Shown piece by piece: positions 7,993 through 17,176 of a stretch of DNA of 64,000 nt. A program made the position numbers and the translations under genes. This DNA is from Clostridium grantii DSM 8605 (GTDB lineage: Bacteria > Bacillota > Clostridia > Clostridiales > Clostridiaceae): NCBI RefSeq assembly GCF_900129965.1, contig NZ_FQXM01000003.1, forward strand, positions 124,001-188,000. The letters run 5' to 3'. Numbering within the stretch: the stretch's first letter is position 1; each line of letters opens with the position of its first letter. A model generated the notes under the pieces. The model saw only the letters and a program-made list of their open reading frames with translations. It had not been told where the DNA came from and did no database searches.

Positions 7993-8547
7993 TTAAAAAT
8001 GATATTCCTGAAAGTTATGCACTTCATCATCATATATTCCGTATAATAAATATCCATCACTACAAACAACAACCATAATAGTACCATTTAATGATTTTAA
8101 TCTTGCCGTGCTATTGGAGCTATTAAGAGGATAATAATCTTTTTTAATTTTCACATACTCCATAGTTTTAGTGGAATTAGAAGAAGTAACTATTGCAGCT
8201 CCCTCAAATGTGGTATTATTACTAGTACTGAAAATATCACTTTTATTAGATACACTATTAACTATAATCCCACTAATTTCATTTTTCAAAAAATCCCTCA
8301 AATCATTTTGCTTATTAGTAGTACCATATGAAACTGTTTTACCTTCTGCTTCAAGTAATGCAATTTGCTTTATAAAAGTTCCCTCATTAGCATTCAAAGT
8401 AGCTATTGATGCTGAATCTTTATAGTCATTAAACTTAGGAATGGCTATAGCACTAAGAATTCCTAGTATAGCAATAACAATTATTAATTCTATTAAAGTA
8501 AATCCTTTTTTTCTTTTTTTGTAAAAATTCACTTCCGTATGAGCCAT
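7993..8547 (-). CDS. Type IV prepilin
   Basis: 184 aa. Leader of about 15 residues ending KKRKKG, then FTLIELIIVIAILGILSAIAIPKFNDYK, the canonical pilin helix with Glu5. The head is short and contains a stretch ending in VVVCSDGYLLYGIYD. GGGAGTGG precedes the ATG; a GTG a few codons later would shorten the leader. It resembles PilA in its N-terminal half but is larger, so it may be a second major pilin or a minor one. Confidence 0.8.
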   Translation of the reverse strand: MAHTEVNFYKKRKKGFTLIELIIVIAILGILSAIAIPKFNDYKDSASIATLNANEGTFIKQIALLEAEGKTVSYGTTNKQNDLRDFLKNEISGIIVNSVSNKSDIFSTSNNTTFEGAAIVTSSNSTKTMEYVKIKKDYYPLNSSNSTARLKSLNGTIMVVVCSDGYLLYGIYDDEVHNFQEYHF

Positions 8548-8588
8548 ATAAAACCACTCCCAATTTTTTACATCCCTTAGGTTGTATG

Positions 8589-9683
8589 TTATTCAAAAGG
8601 ATTTTTCTTTCCGTACAAACTATTTATAGTCCAATTTTTATAATCATAATCCGTTTCATCATCTTTAAGCTTAGGAATAGCATAAAAATTTAAGTTTATA
8701 CTTGCCGTTATTGTTTGGATAGTATATAAAACAACTGGATCTTCTGATGTGGTTCCATCACTATTTGTTATACCATCTGAACTTGTTGTATTATTACCAC
8801 TATTTGTTCCATCTGAATTTGTTGTTGTGTTATAACTATTTGTTCCATCTTGGTTTGTTGCAGAGTCAGTAGACGTTGTGCCATTTTCAGTTGATGAATT
8901 ACTTTTATCATCAATGCTGTCCCCACCACCCCCTCCAGCAGAGGTAACTTCTGTTTCAGTACTTATAATAGTGATATCTTTTATAAGTATTTTTTTACTA
9001 TAATTATTGATATCATTTATAAAGTTCGTTATATCCTCATAACTACCTTCTAATTCTAAAGATATATTCATATTTTCAACAGAAAATGTATTCTCAACAC
9101 TAGCTTCATTTTCTGAAACCGCTGCTCCACTAATATTAGATTCTTCCATTACTTCTTCTGTTCCAGTGCTTGCTGTACCTTCTGTTGATGTGCTATCTTC
9201 ATTGGATTGACTTTCTTCAGTTGATTTTTCTTCAACAGTTACCCCATTTTGAATATTTGAGTATTGTTCTGCTAAATCCTTTAAAAGAAACTCTTGTGCT
9301 TCTTCTTCATTTGATAATGGCTGTAAAACCTCTACATTTGCAGAAGAAAAACTCATACTTGAAGACTTAAGATTATTATCATCTAAAAATGAATCCAAAA
9401 TTAATATGATTTTTTCTTGATTCAAAGATGGGAAATAAGCTTTTACCGTTCCATCTATATTGGTTCCTATGGTTTCTATATTACTTTTTATTTCTTTGAT
9501 TAAAGCTTCATCTTGACGTACTTGTTCAAGCTCTGCCAAATATATATCATTTGTTTCAGTTAACTCATTTATTTGGTTTCTTTGAGCTTGTAGCACTAAT
9601 TTATAGTAGGCAAAAAATATTCCTATAATTAAAATAATAGCTATAATCAAAATTTTTATATTTATATTTTTAAATCTATTCAT
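8589..9683 (-). CDS. pilO: PilO-like inner membrane alignment protein with low-complexity insert
   Basis: 364 aa bitopic protein: one membrane segment at about residues 9-27, then a coiled region and an extracytoplasmic domain that in PilO proteins pairs with PilN. Family placement rests on position (after pilM-pilN), topology and the SLNQEKIILILDSFLDDNN region. Two low-complexity inserts are unusual: a Glu/Ser/Thr-rich one near residues 150-185 and a Ser/Thr/Asn/Gly repeat (units like TNSDGTNS) near 255-315. These make it much longer than typical PilO, about 200 aa. The ATG overlaps the pilN stop by eight bases, indicating translational coupling; GGAGG lies upstream. Confidence 0.75.
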   Translation of the reverse strand: MNRFKNINIKILIIAIILIIGIFFAYYKLVLQAQRNQINELTETNDIYLAELEQVRQDEALIKEIKSNIETIGTNIDGTVKAYFPSLNQEKIILILDSFLDDNNLKSSSMSFSSANVEVLQPLSNEEEAQEFLLKDLAEQYSNIQNGVTVEEKSTEESQSNEDSTSTEGTASTGTEEVMEESNISGAAVSENEASVENTFSVENMNISLELEGSYEDITNFINDINNYSKKILIKDITIISTETEVTSAGGGGGDSIDDKSNSSTENGTTSTDSATNQDGTNSYNTTTNSDGTNSGNNTTSSDGITNSDGTTSEDPVVLYTIQTITASINLNFYAIPKLKDDETDYDYKNWTINSLYGKKNPFE

Positions 9684-10233
9684 TATTGGAAACCTCCTTA
9701 AACATTGCTTCTACGTCAAAGGAAAATACTTCTTCTTCTGATGATATATTATTTATATGAATGCTTTCAAATAATCCAGTATCTTTCAAATTGTGTTGAA
9801 ACTCAGCGATTGATTGCCTTGAAGTAGATGAAGCATTTAAATAAAGCGCTTCTCCATCAAGGTTTATATATTCTAAAGTTACCTCTCTAGGAATAGTATT
9901 ATTTATGGATACCATTAATTCTTCATTAATATTATCCCCATTTTCAATAATCCCCTCAATACCCTCTAAAATATTATTATACTGCTCTAGAAGAGTTAAA
10001 ATGCTTTGTTTTTCTCCAATTTCTTGCACCAATTCATCATAACTTTCATAATTCATAAGTTTTTCATTTATTTCGATGTCTTTTTCTAAATTTTTGATTA
10101 AAGCTAGATTAATTAAGAATACAGTAATCATAGCTATAACTACTGCAGAAATAACAATTGTTCCATTAATAATTTTAGTGTTCCTGCTTTTCTGCTTTTT
10201 TAATAAATAACCAAAAAAATTGAAATCCTTCAT
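9676..10233 (-). CDS. pilN: PilN-like fimbrial assembly protein
   Basis: About 185 aa, one transmembrane helix near residues 20-45 (VISAVVIAMITVFLINLALI) after a short cytoplasmic stretch (MKDFNFFGYLLKKQK) that in PilN binds PilM. The rest is coiled-coil then a small alpha/beta domain (EVTLEYINLDGEALYLNAS), as expected for the family. A GTG at 10242 is in frame, but GGGTG six bases before the ATG at 10233 favours 10233. It sits between pilM (17-base gap) and pilO (8-base overlap). Confidence 0.85.
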   Translation of the reverse strand: MKDFNFFGYLLKKQKSRNTKIINGTIVISAVVIAMITVFLINLALIKNLEKDIEINEKLMNYESYDELVQEIGEKQSILTLLEQYNNILEGIEGIIENGDNINEELMVSINNTIPREVTLEYINLDGEALYLNASSTSRQSIAEFQHNLKDTGLFESIHINNISSEEEVFSFDVEAMFKEVSNNE

Positions 10234-10250
10234 TAGATACACCCACTTAC

Positions 10251-11318
10251 TTATCTGATAGTAGCACCAATTACATTTATAAACTTTTCGCTGTTTTTAA
10301 TAAATTTTAAATCCGATGATTTTATATTTTTAATTTCCACTCTTGATACTGAGGCATTTAAAAACATTTCCATATATTCTGGTAACCCTATCATATTGGA
10401 AGTTCCACCATGGATATAAATTTGTTCTATTTTTTTACCTCTATTTTCATTAATATAATAGTCCAAAACCCTATCAATATCTTTTATCCATCTTTCTACT
10501 TCCACTTTCACCATATCTATAATATCAGCCACTGCAGAATCCAATTTATCTCTATTGGCCATTAAATTCATACGTTCAAGTTTGTAAACTTCTAGATTAT
10601 TTCCATAACCCCTGATTTCTCCTGAAATAATATCATCTAAAAACTTACCGCCACCTGATATAATTCTTGAAAATTGAGTAAGCCCTTGAGATATAATGTT
10701 CACCTCAATATTTTTATACCCAATATCTATAACCACAAAAGTTTCCTCTGAAACTGAATTTTCTTTATTAATTTTTATATACTTCGTATTAAAAATCTTT
10801 TCTATACTATTAAAATTTAAATTCAAACTTTTAGGCCTAAGTTCTAACTCATGCATCAAATCCCAATAATCCTGGGCAATTTTTTTAGGAAATAAAATTA
10901 TATTAACTGTGTTAAGAATTTCTTCATTAACCTGTTTTTCTCCCAAAATTTTATATTTTATTTCATAATCATCCACATTAACAGGTAATTGTTCCTCTAT
11001 TTCATATTTTATCATAGTATCCATATCTTTAACATTACCTTTGGGCAAAAAAATATTTCTAACAATAACTCCACTACTTTTAATAGTTATATCAACCTTC
11101 TTAGCAGTAAATCTATTAGTATCCAAGGCAGACTTCAAAAGCCCTTCTAACTCTTCTTTATTCTCAATATTGCCATCCTTAACCATATCCTCATCCAAAT
11201 CCAAAATAAAAGATCGACTAACCACTAACCCCTTACCCGAAGCCTTCATCTCAAGCATCTTAACACTCTTAGTCCCAAACTCCATAGATAAAACTTTACT
11301 ACTAAATAAATTTCCCAT
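10251..11318 (-). CDS. pilM: PilM, actin-like ATPase of the pilus platform
   Basis: 355 aa cytoplasmic protein of the FtsA/actin fold that binds the PilN N-terminus and links the platform to the motor. The first phosphate-loop region reads MEFGTKSVKMLEM near residues 12-24, and a second nucleotide-binding segment reads FVVIDIGYKNIEVNI near residue 192. The third, GGTSNMIGLPEYM, is near residue 308. The length is normal for the family. GAGGTG precedes the ATG. It is separated from pilA by 86 bases that contain a strong hairpin, so its expression may be lower than that of pilA. Confidence 0.9.
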   Translation of the reverse strand: MGNLFSSKVLSMEFGTKSVKMLEMKASGKGLVVSRSFILDLDEDMVKDGNIENKEELEGLLKSALDTNRFTAKKVDITIKSSGVIVRNIFLPKGNVKDMDTMIKYEIEEQLPVNVDDYEIKYKILGEKQVNEEILNTVNIILFPKKIAQDYWDLMHELELRPKSLNLNFNSIEKIFNTKYIKINKENSVSEETFVVIDIGYKNIEVNIISQGLTQFSRIISGGGKFLDDIISGEIRGYGNNLEVYKLERMNLMANRDKLDSAVADIIDMVKVEVERWIKDIDRVLDYYINENRGKKIEQIYIHGGTSNMIGLPEYMEMFLNASVSRVEIKNIKSSDLKFIKNSEKFINVIGATIR

Positions 11319-11357
11319 ACTTTCACCTCTTCATAAGGTAATTATAATATAAAGTAA

Positions 11358-11381
11358 CACAATGCGCGAATGCGCATTGTG
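11358..11381 (-). terminator. GC-rich hairpin between pilA and pilM
   Basis: CACAATGCGC and GCGCATTGTG form a perfect 10-bp stem with a four-base loop, placed after the pilA stop on the minus strand. The sequence after it is only mildly T-rich, so it may be a partial terminator or a 3' stabiliser that raises pilA mRNA over the downstream genes. The stem is clear; the role is inferred. Confidence 0.6.
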
Positions 11382-11404
11382 CTCAAATCTCACTTAATAT
11401 TTTT

Positions 11405-11803
11405 CTATTTATACAGAGATGTTGTATCCCCTGTAGGATAAATTTTGTAAGTTGATGTCCCTTTAGCTGATACAGTTATATTTTTACTCGCATCAATCTC
11501 CACCAAAAATGTATACCCAGTATAAGCTTGTACTTCTGGAGTAGAGTTAAGTTCTGCAGTAACTAAAGTTGTTATATCAGTAGTACCTGTTGTTGGAATT
11601 GTAAATACAGCATTATTATTTGCGTACAATATAGCTGCCGTGTTTGCCATAGTCTTTGCAGTAGCTTTATCTGCACTTACTTTAGCACTTTCTTGATATC
11701 CACTAAATCTAGGAATAGCCACCGCTGCAAGAATACCTAAAATTGCAATAACAATAATTAACTCAATTAATGTAAAACCTTTTTTTGCATTATTTCTTTT
11801 CAT
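11405..11803 (-). CDS. pilA: Major type IV prepilin
   Basis: 132 aa. Leader MKRNNAKKG|FTLIELIIVIAILGILAAVAIPRF is the canonical class III signal with Glu5. It is the shortest and most typical pilin of the set and lies right after pilC, so it is the likely major subunit. The head contains KVSADKATAKTMANTAAILYANNNA, then a Thr-rich stretch. No disulfide-forming Cys pair is present. A TTG at 11818 is in frame, but GGGAGG there is the ribosome binding site for the ATG at 11803. Confidence 0.9.
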   Translation of the reverse strand: MKRNNAKKGFTLIELIIVIAILGILAAVAIPRFSGYQESAKVSADKATAKTMANTAAILYANNNAVFTIPTTGTTDITTLVTAELNSTPEVQAYTGYTFLVEIDASKNITVSAKGTSTYKIYPTGDTTSLYK

Positions 11804-11881
11804 AATAAATCCTCCCAATTGTTTTTTTATTTTTTTATCTAAAGTTGTGTTTCCACAAGATTATTCTGATATCAAACAAAC

Positions 11882-11899
11882 TATCCACTATTCACTACT
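11882..11899. repeat. Heptamer-period repeat overlapping the pilC stop
   Basis: CTATCCA CTATTCA CTA, a 7-base period; the last CTA is the complement of the pilC TAG stop. Same family as the arrays at 1831, 18595 and 40391. Confidence 0.55.
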
Positions 11900-13103
11900 A
11901 TATAGTGCTATACATATCAAACATCGGCAAAGCAATAGCAAGTACAATAAATCCCACAAGTCCACCCATAATAATTATCATCAATGGTTCTATCATTGTA
12001 ACCATTCTACCTAGTCCATCTTCAACTTCTCTATCATAAAACTCTGCTGTTTTTTCTAAAATGTCATCTAATGAACCGGATTCTTCTCCTATGCTTACCA
12101 TGGATACCATCATTGGTGGAAAGAACTTCATTCTTTCTAAAGAGTCCGATAAAGTTTCTCCTTTTATTACTTCATCTCTAGCATCCATTAATTTTTTTTG
12201 AATAAATTTATTTCCTAGCAATGAGGAAACAATTTCTATAGCATCTATCATAGTAACCCCACTAAATAAAGCAATTGATAAGTTTTGCGTAAATCTAGAG
12301 GTTATTATTTTTTTATTTAAGTTTTTAAATCCTGGGAAGTTTAATTTAATAGTTTCAATTACCCTTTCCCCTGTTTCAGTTTTTGAATACAAATTAGTTC
12401 CAACGATTAAACCAATAGTTCCTCCTATAAAAAGATACCAATAGGTTGTCATGGCTGAACTTAAATTAAGTAAAAACTGTGTTATTCCTGGTAGTTCCAC
12501 TGAACTTCCTTCAAACATAGAGATAAATGTAGGTAGTATAAAAGTCATCATAAATATTACTACCCCTACAGCCGCCACTCCTAAAAACGCTGGGTAAACC
12601 ATGGCAGATTTTACTTTAGAGTTAAGCTTATATTCTTTTTCATAGTGTTCAGTCATCTTGAAAAGAATTCTTGTAAGATTACCAGTTTCCTCTCCTGACT
12701 CAATCATATTTACTAATAATAAAGGGAAAGTCTTTGGAAATTTTCTCATAGAAGCTGATACAGTTGAACCCTTTTGAATATCATCATACACTCCATTTAA
12801 ACTTTTCTGCAAAGTTTTATTCTCTGCTTGAGATTTAAGTATATTTACAGTATTTAAAATATTAGATCCTGCATTTAATAAGGTATAGAATTGTCTACAC
12901 ATTATTGAAATATCTTTTGAACTAACTTTATTAAAAATTGATGGTAATTCAATTTCTTTCTGCAAAACTATTTCTTTAACAGAAATAGGATAATAATTAT
13001 TAGCTCTAATATTTTGAATTACTTCCTCTTTAGAAGAAGCTTCTATTTTGCCATCGATTTTTTCTCCACTTTTAGTAGATGCTTTATATTTATATAAGGC
13101 CAT
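11898..13103 (-). CDS. pilC: PilC, inner membrane platform protein
   Basis: 401 aa T2SSF-family protein that forms the membrane platform on which pilins are polymerised by PilB. Two repeats of the T2SSF domain are seen: the first near residues 65-190 (CRQFYTLLNAGSNILNTV ... MIESGEETGNLTRIL), the second near 265-390 (RFTQNLSIALFSGVTMIDA ... SIGEESGSLDDILEK). Three membrane helices follow the usual pattern, around 170-190, 215-235 and 370-395. GAGGAG precedes the ATG. It lies 49 bases after pilB. Confidence 0.95.
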   Translation of the reverse strand: MALYKYKASTKSGEKIDGKIEASSKEEVIQNIRANNYYPISVKEIVLQKEIELPSIFNKVSSKDISIMCRQFYTLLNAGSNILNTVNILKSQAENKTLQKSLNGVYDDIQKGSTVSASMRKFPKTFPLLLVNMIESGEETGNLTRILFKMTEHYEKEYKLNSKVKSAMVYPAFLGVAAVGVVIFMMTFILPTFISMFEGSSVELPGITQFLLNLSSAMTTYWYLFIGGTIGLIVGTNLYSKTETGERVIETIKLNFPGFKNLNKKIITSRFTQNLSIALFSGVTMIDAIEIVSSLLGNKFIQKKLMDARDEVIKGETLSDSLERMKFFPPMMVSMVSIGEESGSLDDILEKTAEFYDREVEDGLGRMVTMIEPLMIIIMGGLVGFIVLAIALPMFDMYSTI

Positions 13104-13152
13104 GTGAAACTCCTCTACAATAATGCTTGTCCTGTTTGAAATTATTATACTT

Positions 13153-14835
13153 TTATTCTACAACAAAAGCTACTTTATTTAATTCCTCAATGGAGGTTAT
13201 CCCTTTTAAAACTAAATCAATACAAGCATATTTTAATGTTCTTATTCCATTCTCTTTATTTAATTTGTTTATAACCGACATATCAGCGCCTCTTTGAATA
13301 GCTTCTTTTATATTATCATTTATAGTCATCACTTCATAAATACCCGTTCTGCCTATAAATCCTGAAAAACCACAATGTTTACACCCAACTGGTTTAGAGA
13401 TATGAACTTCTTCTTCAATACCTATCCCTAAAAGATTCTTTTCATAATCACTAGCTGCATATTCTTCTTTACATCTAGGGCATAACTTTTTTACCAATCT
13501 TTGAGCTACAACTCCTGAAATGGCAGAGGCAATTAAATAAGCATCAACTCCCATATCCATAAGTCTAACCACTGCTGATGCTGAGTCATTTGTATGAATT
13601 GTACTCAATACCAAATGTCCTGTAATAGCTGCTCTTACAGCAATTTGAGCAGTTTCTGTATCTCTTATCTCACCTATCATAACAATATCAGGGTCTTGTC
13701 TTAGTATAGACCTAAGACCTGCTGCAAAGTTAAGGCCCGCTTTGTTATTAACGTTAACTTGATTAATACCCTCCATCATATATTCTACAGGATCTTCCAC
13801 CGTAACTATATTAATATCTGGCTTATTCAGTTCACTTAAAATAGTATACAAAGTTGTGGATTTACCACTACCTGTAGGACCAGTTACAAGAATAATTCCA
13901 TAGGGACTTTTGATAATATTATCTAATTTTTTCATATCCCATTCAGACATACCTAATCTTTCTTTATTAAGAAGATCTACATTTTTTAACAAAATTCTTA
14001 TAACTATTTTTTCTCCATGAACTGTAGGTAAAATTGATACCCTTAAATCTACTGATACCCCATCAAGTTTAGTTATTATCCTTCCATCCTGTGGTATTCT
14101 TCTTTCGGCTATATTTAATCCCGCCAAAATTTTAATTCTTGTAACTAAAGCTGCCAAATTTTCTCGAGAGGTTCTTAAAACTTCTCTAAGCGTTCCATCT
14201 ACTCTGTATCTAATTTTAATGTATTTTTCATTAGGTTCAACATGAATATCACTGGCTTTTGCTTTAATTGCACTATCTATAATTGAATCAACCAATTTTA
14301 CAACTGGTGCATTTTTTACATCTTCATTTTCTAGAGATAATACTTCTTCTGCTTGAATATTAACTTTTGATAGTTCTTCTGCCGCTTTTTCAACATATTC
14401 AGAAGAATAAAATTTCCCTATAGCAGTTTTAATTTCTTTCTCAGAAGATATTACCCCTTTTACTTCTAATCCTGTAACAAGATTGATATCATCAAAAGCA
14501 AATATATTCAAAGGGTCTGTCATTGCCACTAAAATAGCTGTTCCTTGAAGGGCAATAGGTATCATAACATATTTTTCTGCCATGCTTTGGGGAATCATTC
14601 TTATAGCTCTTTTATCTAAATCAATATCTTCTAAAAATACTCTTTCCATGTTTAATTGAACTTTTAATACTTCAATAATGTCATTTTCTGTTAAAATACC
14701 ATCATTTATTAATTGTTCACCAAGTTTCATTCTTGATTCTCTTTGCTTTTTTAATTCTTCCATTAATTGTTGCTCAGAAATTTTACCACTTTGAACCAGT
14801 AAATCTCCTAATCTTTTTTTCCCTAATGATTTCAT
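13153..14835 (-). CDS. pilB: PilB, pilus extension ATPase with c-di-GMP-binding MshEN domains
   Basis: 560 aa hexameric ATPase that powers pilus extension. The N-terminus has two MshEN motifs, RLGDLLVQSGKIS...Q at residues 8-31 and KLGEQLINDGILT...Q at 37-60. Both fit the RLGxxL..xG(..)L...L..Q consensus known to bind cyclic di-GMP in MshE and in clostridial PilB. The ATPase core shows Walker A GPTGSGKST near residue 319, the Asp box PVEYMMEGINQV, Walker B DPDIVMIGEIRD near 380 and the His box. The zinc tetracysteine is CPRC near 449 and CKHC near 486. The start ATG has AGGGATG upstream. First gene of the operon; promoter at 14929-14957. Confidence 0.97.
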   Translation of the reverse strand: MKSLGKKRLGDLLVQSGKISEQQLMEELKKQRESRMKLGEQLINDGILTENDIIEVLKVQLNMERVFLEDIDLDKRAIRMIPQSMAEKYVMIPIALQGTAILVAMTDPLNIFAFDDINLVTGLEVKGVISSEKEIKTAIGKFYSSEYVEKAAEELSKVNIQAEEVLSLENEDVKNAPVVKLVDSIIDSAIKAKASDIHVEPNEKYIKIRYRVDGTLREVLRTSRENLAALVTRIKILAGLNIAERRIPQDGRIITKLDGVSVDLRVSILPTVHGEKIVIRILLKNVDLLNKERLGMSEWDMKKLDNIIKSPYGIILVTGPTGSGKSTTLYTILSELNKPDINIVTVEDPVEYMMEGINQVNVNNKAGLNFAAGLRSILRQDPDIVMIGEIRDTETAQIAVRAAITGHLVLSTIHTNDSASAVVRLMDMGVDAYLIASAISGVVAQRLVKKLCPRCKEEYAASDYEKNLLGIGIEEEVHISKPVGCKHCGFSGFIGRTGIYEVMTINDNIKEAIQRGADMSVINKLNKENGIRTLKYACIDLVLKGITSIEELNKVAFVVE

Positions 14836-14928
14836 AAGAACATCCCTACTTACTAGAAAATAATGTACTACTAAATTATTACAAATTCTTCATTCTTCTA
14901 TTTTATTCCTGTAATTAATTACAATTTA

Positions 14929-14957
14929 ATTATACAATAAAGAATTTTTTTTTTCAA
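14929..14957 (-). promoter_or_regulatory. Sigma-A promoter of the pil operon
   Basis: On the minus strand TTGAAA (14957-14952) and TATAAT (14934-14929) are 17 bases apart. The leader to the pilB ATG is about 85 nt and I see no c-di-GMP riboswitch fold in it, so second-messenger control would act through PilB itself. The rest of the 14836-15244 gap is AT-rich and holds only this promoter and the argS terminator. Confidence 0.75.
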
Positions 14958-15160
14958 CATATATAAATATGTAATTTTATGTTTTATTGTATTTTCTTTA
15001 ATTTAAATATAGTTTTACTTTAAAACAATTCTAGTTTTTGTGATATTTTCATATATTTTTATTCTTTTAGTTCCATATAATTTCATATAAATCCAGTTTA
15101 AACCTATTTATGGCTAGATAATTTTTTTATCCTTTAAATATATTTAAAATTTTAAGCAAA

Positions 15161-15192
15161 ATAAAAGCCCTCACAATATGGAAAGCTTTTAT
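15161..15192 (-). terminator. argS terminator
   Basis: ATAAAAGC and GCTTTTAT pair across a 16-base loop, and the minus-strand transcript continues into a T-rich stretch. It lies about 50 bases beyond the argS stop. Confidence 0.65.
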
Positions 15193-15244
15193 TCACTTCA
15201 TTTTTTAATTTTATTTTATATTATATACTTTGTAGAACATAAAA

Positions 15245-16936
15245 CTACATTTTTTCCACTACTTCTATTCCTAGTAAATCAAGAGCATTTTTTATAACCT
15301 GACAAGTAGCTTCTACCATTTGTAACATCGCAACTTTTAATTCTAAATCTTCAGTACTCATTATATTATAAGCATTATAAAACTTATTAAAGTTTTTAGC
15401 TACTTCTAATACATATCTAGTTACTATAAATGGTTCTAATTTTTCTATAGAATCTAAAATAGATTCTTGGAAAGTCCCTAAACTTTTCACTAACTCAAAA
15501 GCTTCTTTTGAATTTAATTTTGTGAAATCTGCTTTTCCTTCTATTTCTCCCGCTTTTCTAAGTATACTTTTACCTCTAGCATAAGTATATTGAACATAAG
15601 GACCTGTTTCTCCCTCGAAGTTTAACATTTCACTCCAATTAAATACTATATCTTTACCTCTTTTATTTTTAAGATAAGTAAATTTAATAGCACCTATTCC
15701 TACTTTTTCAGCTACTTCCTTTTTATTCTCAAGTTCAGGATTTTTTTCTTCTATAACTTCTGTGATTTTAGAAATAGATTCATTTAATAAATCTTCTAAT
15801 AAAACAACTTCTCCTTTTCTAGTAGAAAGTTTTCTATCAGCAAATTTAACTATTCCAAAACCAACATGTTTACATTTTTCAGCACATTCATATCCCATTA
15901 AATCTACAACTTTAAATATTTGATTAAAGTGAAGAGTTTGATCTTGACCAACCACGTAAATATTTTTGTGGAAATTATAAGTATCATTTCTATATAAAAC
16001 TGCTGCCAAATCACGTGTTGCATAAATAGTTGCTCCATCAGCTTTTTTAATTATGCAAGGCGGCATATTATCATCCTCAAGCATTACCACTTGTGCTCCA
16101 TTACTTTCTACTAATAATTTCTTTTCTGTTAATTCATCTACAACTCTATCCATTTTATCAAGATAGAAACTTTCTCCAGCATAAGAATCAAATCTAACTC
16201 CTAGTCTTTTATACACATTTTCAAATTCTTTTAATGAAAGAGCTTTAAATCTTTCCCAAAGCTTAACTTCTTCTTCACATCCATCTTCTAATCTTTTAAA
16301 ATGCATTCTTCCTTCATCTACTAAAGTAGGATCTTTTTCTGCTTCATCATGAAATTTAACATAAATTCTTAATAATTCTTTTATAGGTTCTTTCTCTAAA
16401 GCTTCTTCATCCACCCATTTTTTATAAGCAGATATTAATTTACCAAATTGAGTACCCCAATCCCCTAAGTGATTAACTCCTATACAATTGTACCCTGCGA
16501 ATTCCATTATTCTGTACAAAGAGTTTCCAATAGATGTACTACATAAATGTCCTACATGAAAAGGCTTTGCAATATTAGGGGAAGAATAATCAATAGTAAC
16601 ATTTTTTCCTTCTCCTACTTTACATGATCCATAAGCTTCTTTTTCTTCAAGTACTTTATTAATTGTAACTCCAACAAAGCTTCCTTTATCCATAAAAAAG
16701 TTTAAATAAGGACCTGCTGTTTCTATTCTTTCAAAACCTTCTTTATTCATTTTCTCTTGAATTTCTCCCGCTATAGCTTGTGGTGCTTTTCTCATAGCTT
16801 TTGCTAATTGAAAACAAGGAAAAGCAAAATCCCCCATTTCAGGTTTAGGTGGTATTTCTATAAGATTTTCTATAAATTCTAAATCTAAATCTACTAACTC
16901 TTTAATTCTTTCTGCAACGATTTTCTTATAATCCAT
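15245..16936 (-). CDS. argS: Arginyl-tRNA synthetase
   Basis: 563 aa class I synthetase that charges tRNA-Arg. The HIGH motif is HVGH near residue 126 (SPNIAKPFHVGHLCSTSIG), and the KMSKS region is KLSTRKGEV near residue 367. The N-terminal ArgRS-specific tRNA-recognition domain (about 1-90) and the C-terminal anticodon-binding DALR domain, ending LLGIEVVEKM, are present; the length is normal. AGGGGA precedes the ATG. The gene is preceded by a T-box leader, so it should be induced by uncharged tRNA-Arg. A REP-doublet element lies between the T-box terminator and the start codon. Confidence 0.97.
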   Translation of the reverse strand: MDYKKIVAERIKELVDLDLEFIENLIEIPPKPEMGDFAFPCFQLAKAMRKAPQAIAGEIQEKMNKEGFERIETAGPYLNFFMDKGSFVGVTINKVLEEKEAYGSCKVGEGKNVTIDYSSPNIAKPFHVGHLCSTSIGNSLYRIMEFAGYNCIGVNHLGDWGTQFGKLISAYKKWVDEEALEKEPIKELLRIYVKFHDEAEKDPTLVDEGRMHFKRLEDGCEEEVKLWERFKALSLKEFENVYKRLGVRFDSYAGESFYLDKMDRVVDELTEKKLLVESNGAQVVMLEDDNMPPCIIKKADGATIYATRDLAAVLYRNDTYNFHKNIYVVGQDQTLHFNQIFKVVDLMGYECAEKCKHVGFGIVKFADRKLSTRKGEVVLLEDLLNESISKITEVIEEKNPELENKKEVAEKVGIGAIKFTYLKNKRGKDIVFNWSEMLNFEGETGPYVQYTYARGKSILRKAGEIEGKADFTKLNSKEAFELVKSLGTFQESILDSIEKLEPFIVTRYVLEVAKNFNKFYNAYNIMSTEDLELKVAMLQMVEATCQVIKNALDLLGIEVVEKM

Positions 16937-16997
16937 TTTTTATTTCCCCTTTTAAATATATTTTTGAAATAAGCTTTATTTAATTTGTTTGAAAATT

Positions 16998-17146
16998 GTA
17001 GGGGCGGGTTTCCATGCCCGCCCGTTTGTATTGCACCAGCTCAATTATAATTAAGCATAGTATATAAATAAATACTATATTTAATTTACAAGATTTATTT
17101 ATCCCATTAAATTAAGTTTCGGGGCGGCGTGGAAACCGCCCCCTAC
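16998..17146. mobile_element. REP-doublet (REPIN-like) element in the argS leader
   Basis: Two GC-rich hairpins stand in inverted orientation about 95 bases apart in AT-rich DNA. On the plus strand the first reads GTAG, then GGGCGGG-8-base loop-CCCGCCC (16998-17023). On the minus strand the second reads GTAG, then GGGGCGG-8-base loop-CCGCCCC (17146-17121). A GTAG or GGAG tetranucleotide 5' of a hairpin is the signature of REP sequences mobilised by RAYT (Y1 REP-associated) transposases, and an inverted pair of REPs is a REPIN. The two arms match at most positions over 26 bases. No RAYT gene lies in the window and no clear target duplication is seen. The GC content differs sharply from the surroundings. 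Confidence 0.65.
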
Positions 17147-17176
17147 GTAGCAATGTTTTTTGTTTTTAAAACAAAA

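Noticed and set aside
14836..14928. c-di-GMP riboswitch in the pil operon leader
   Set aside because: The leader is only about 85 nt and none of the conserved GEMM-type loops can be read in it.
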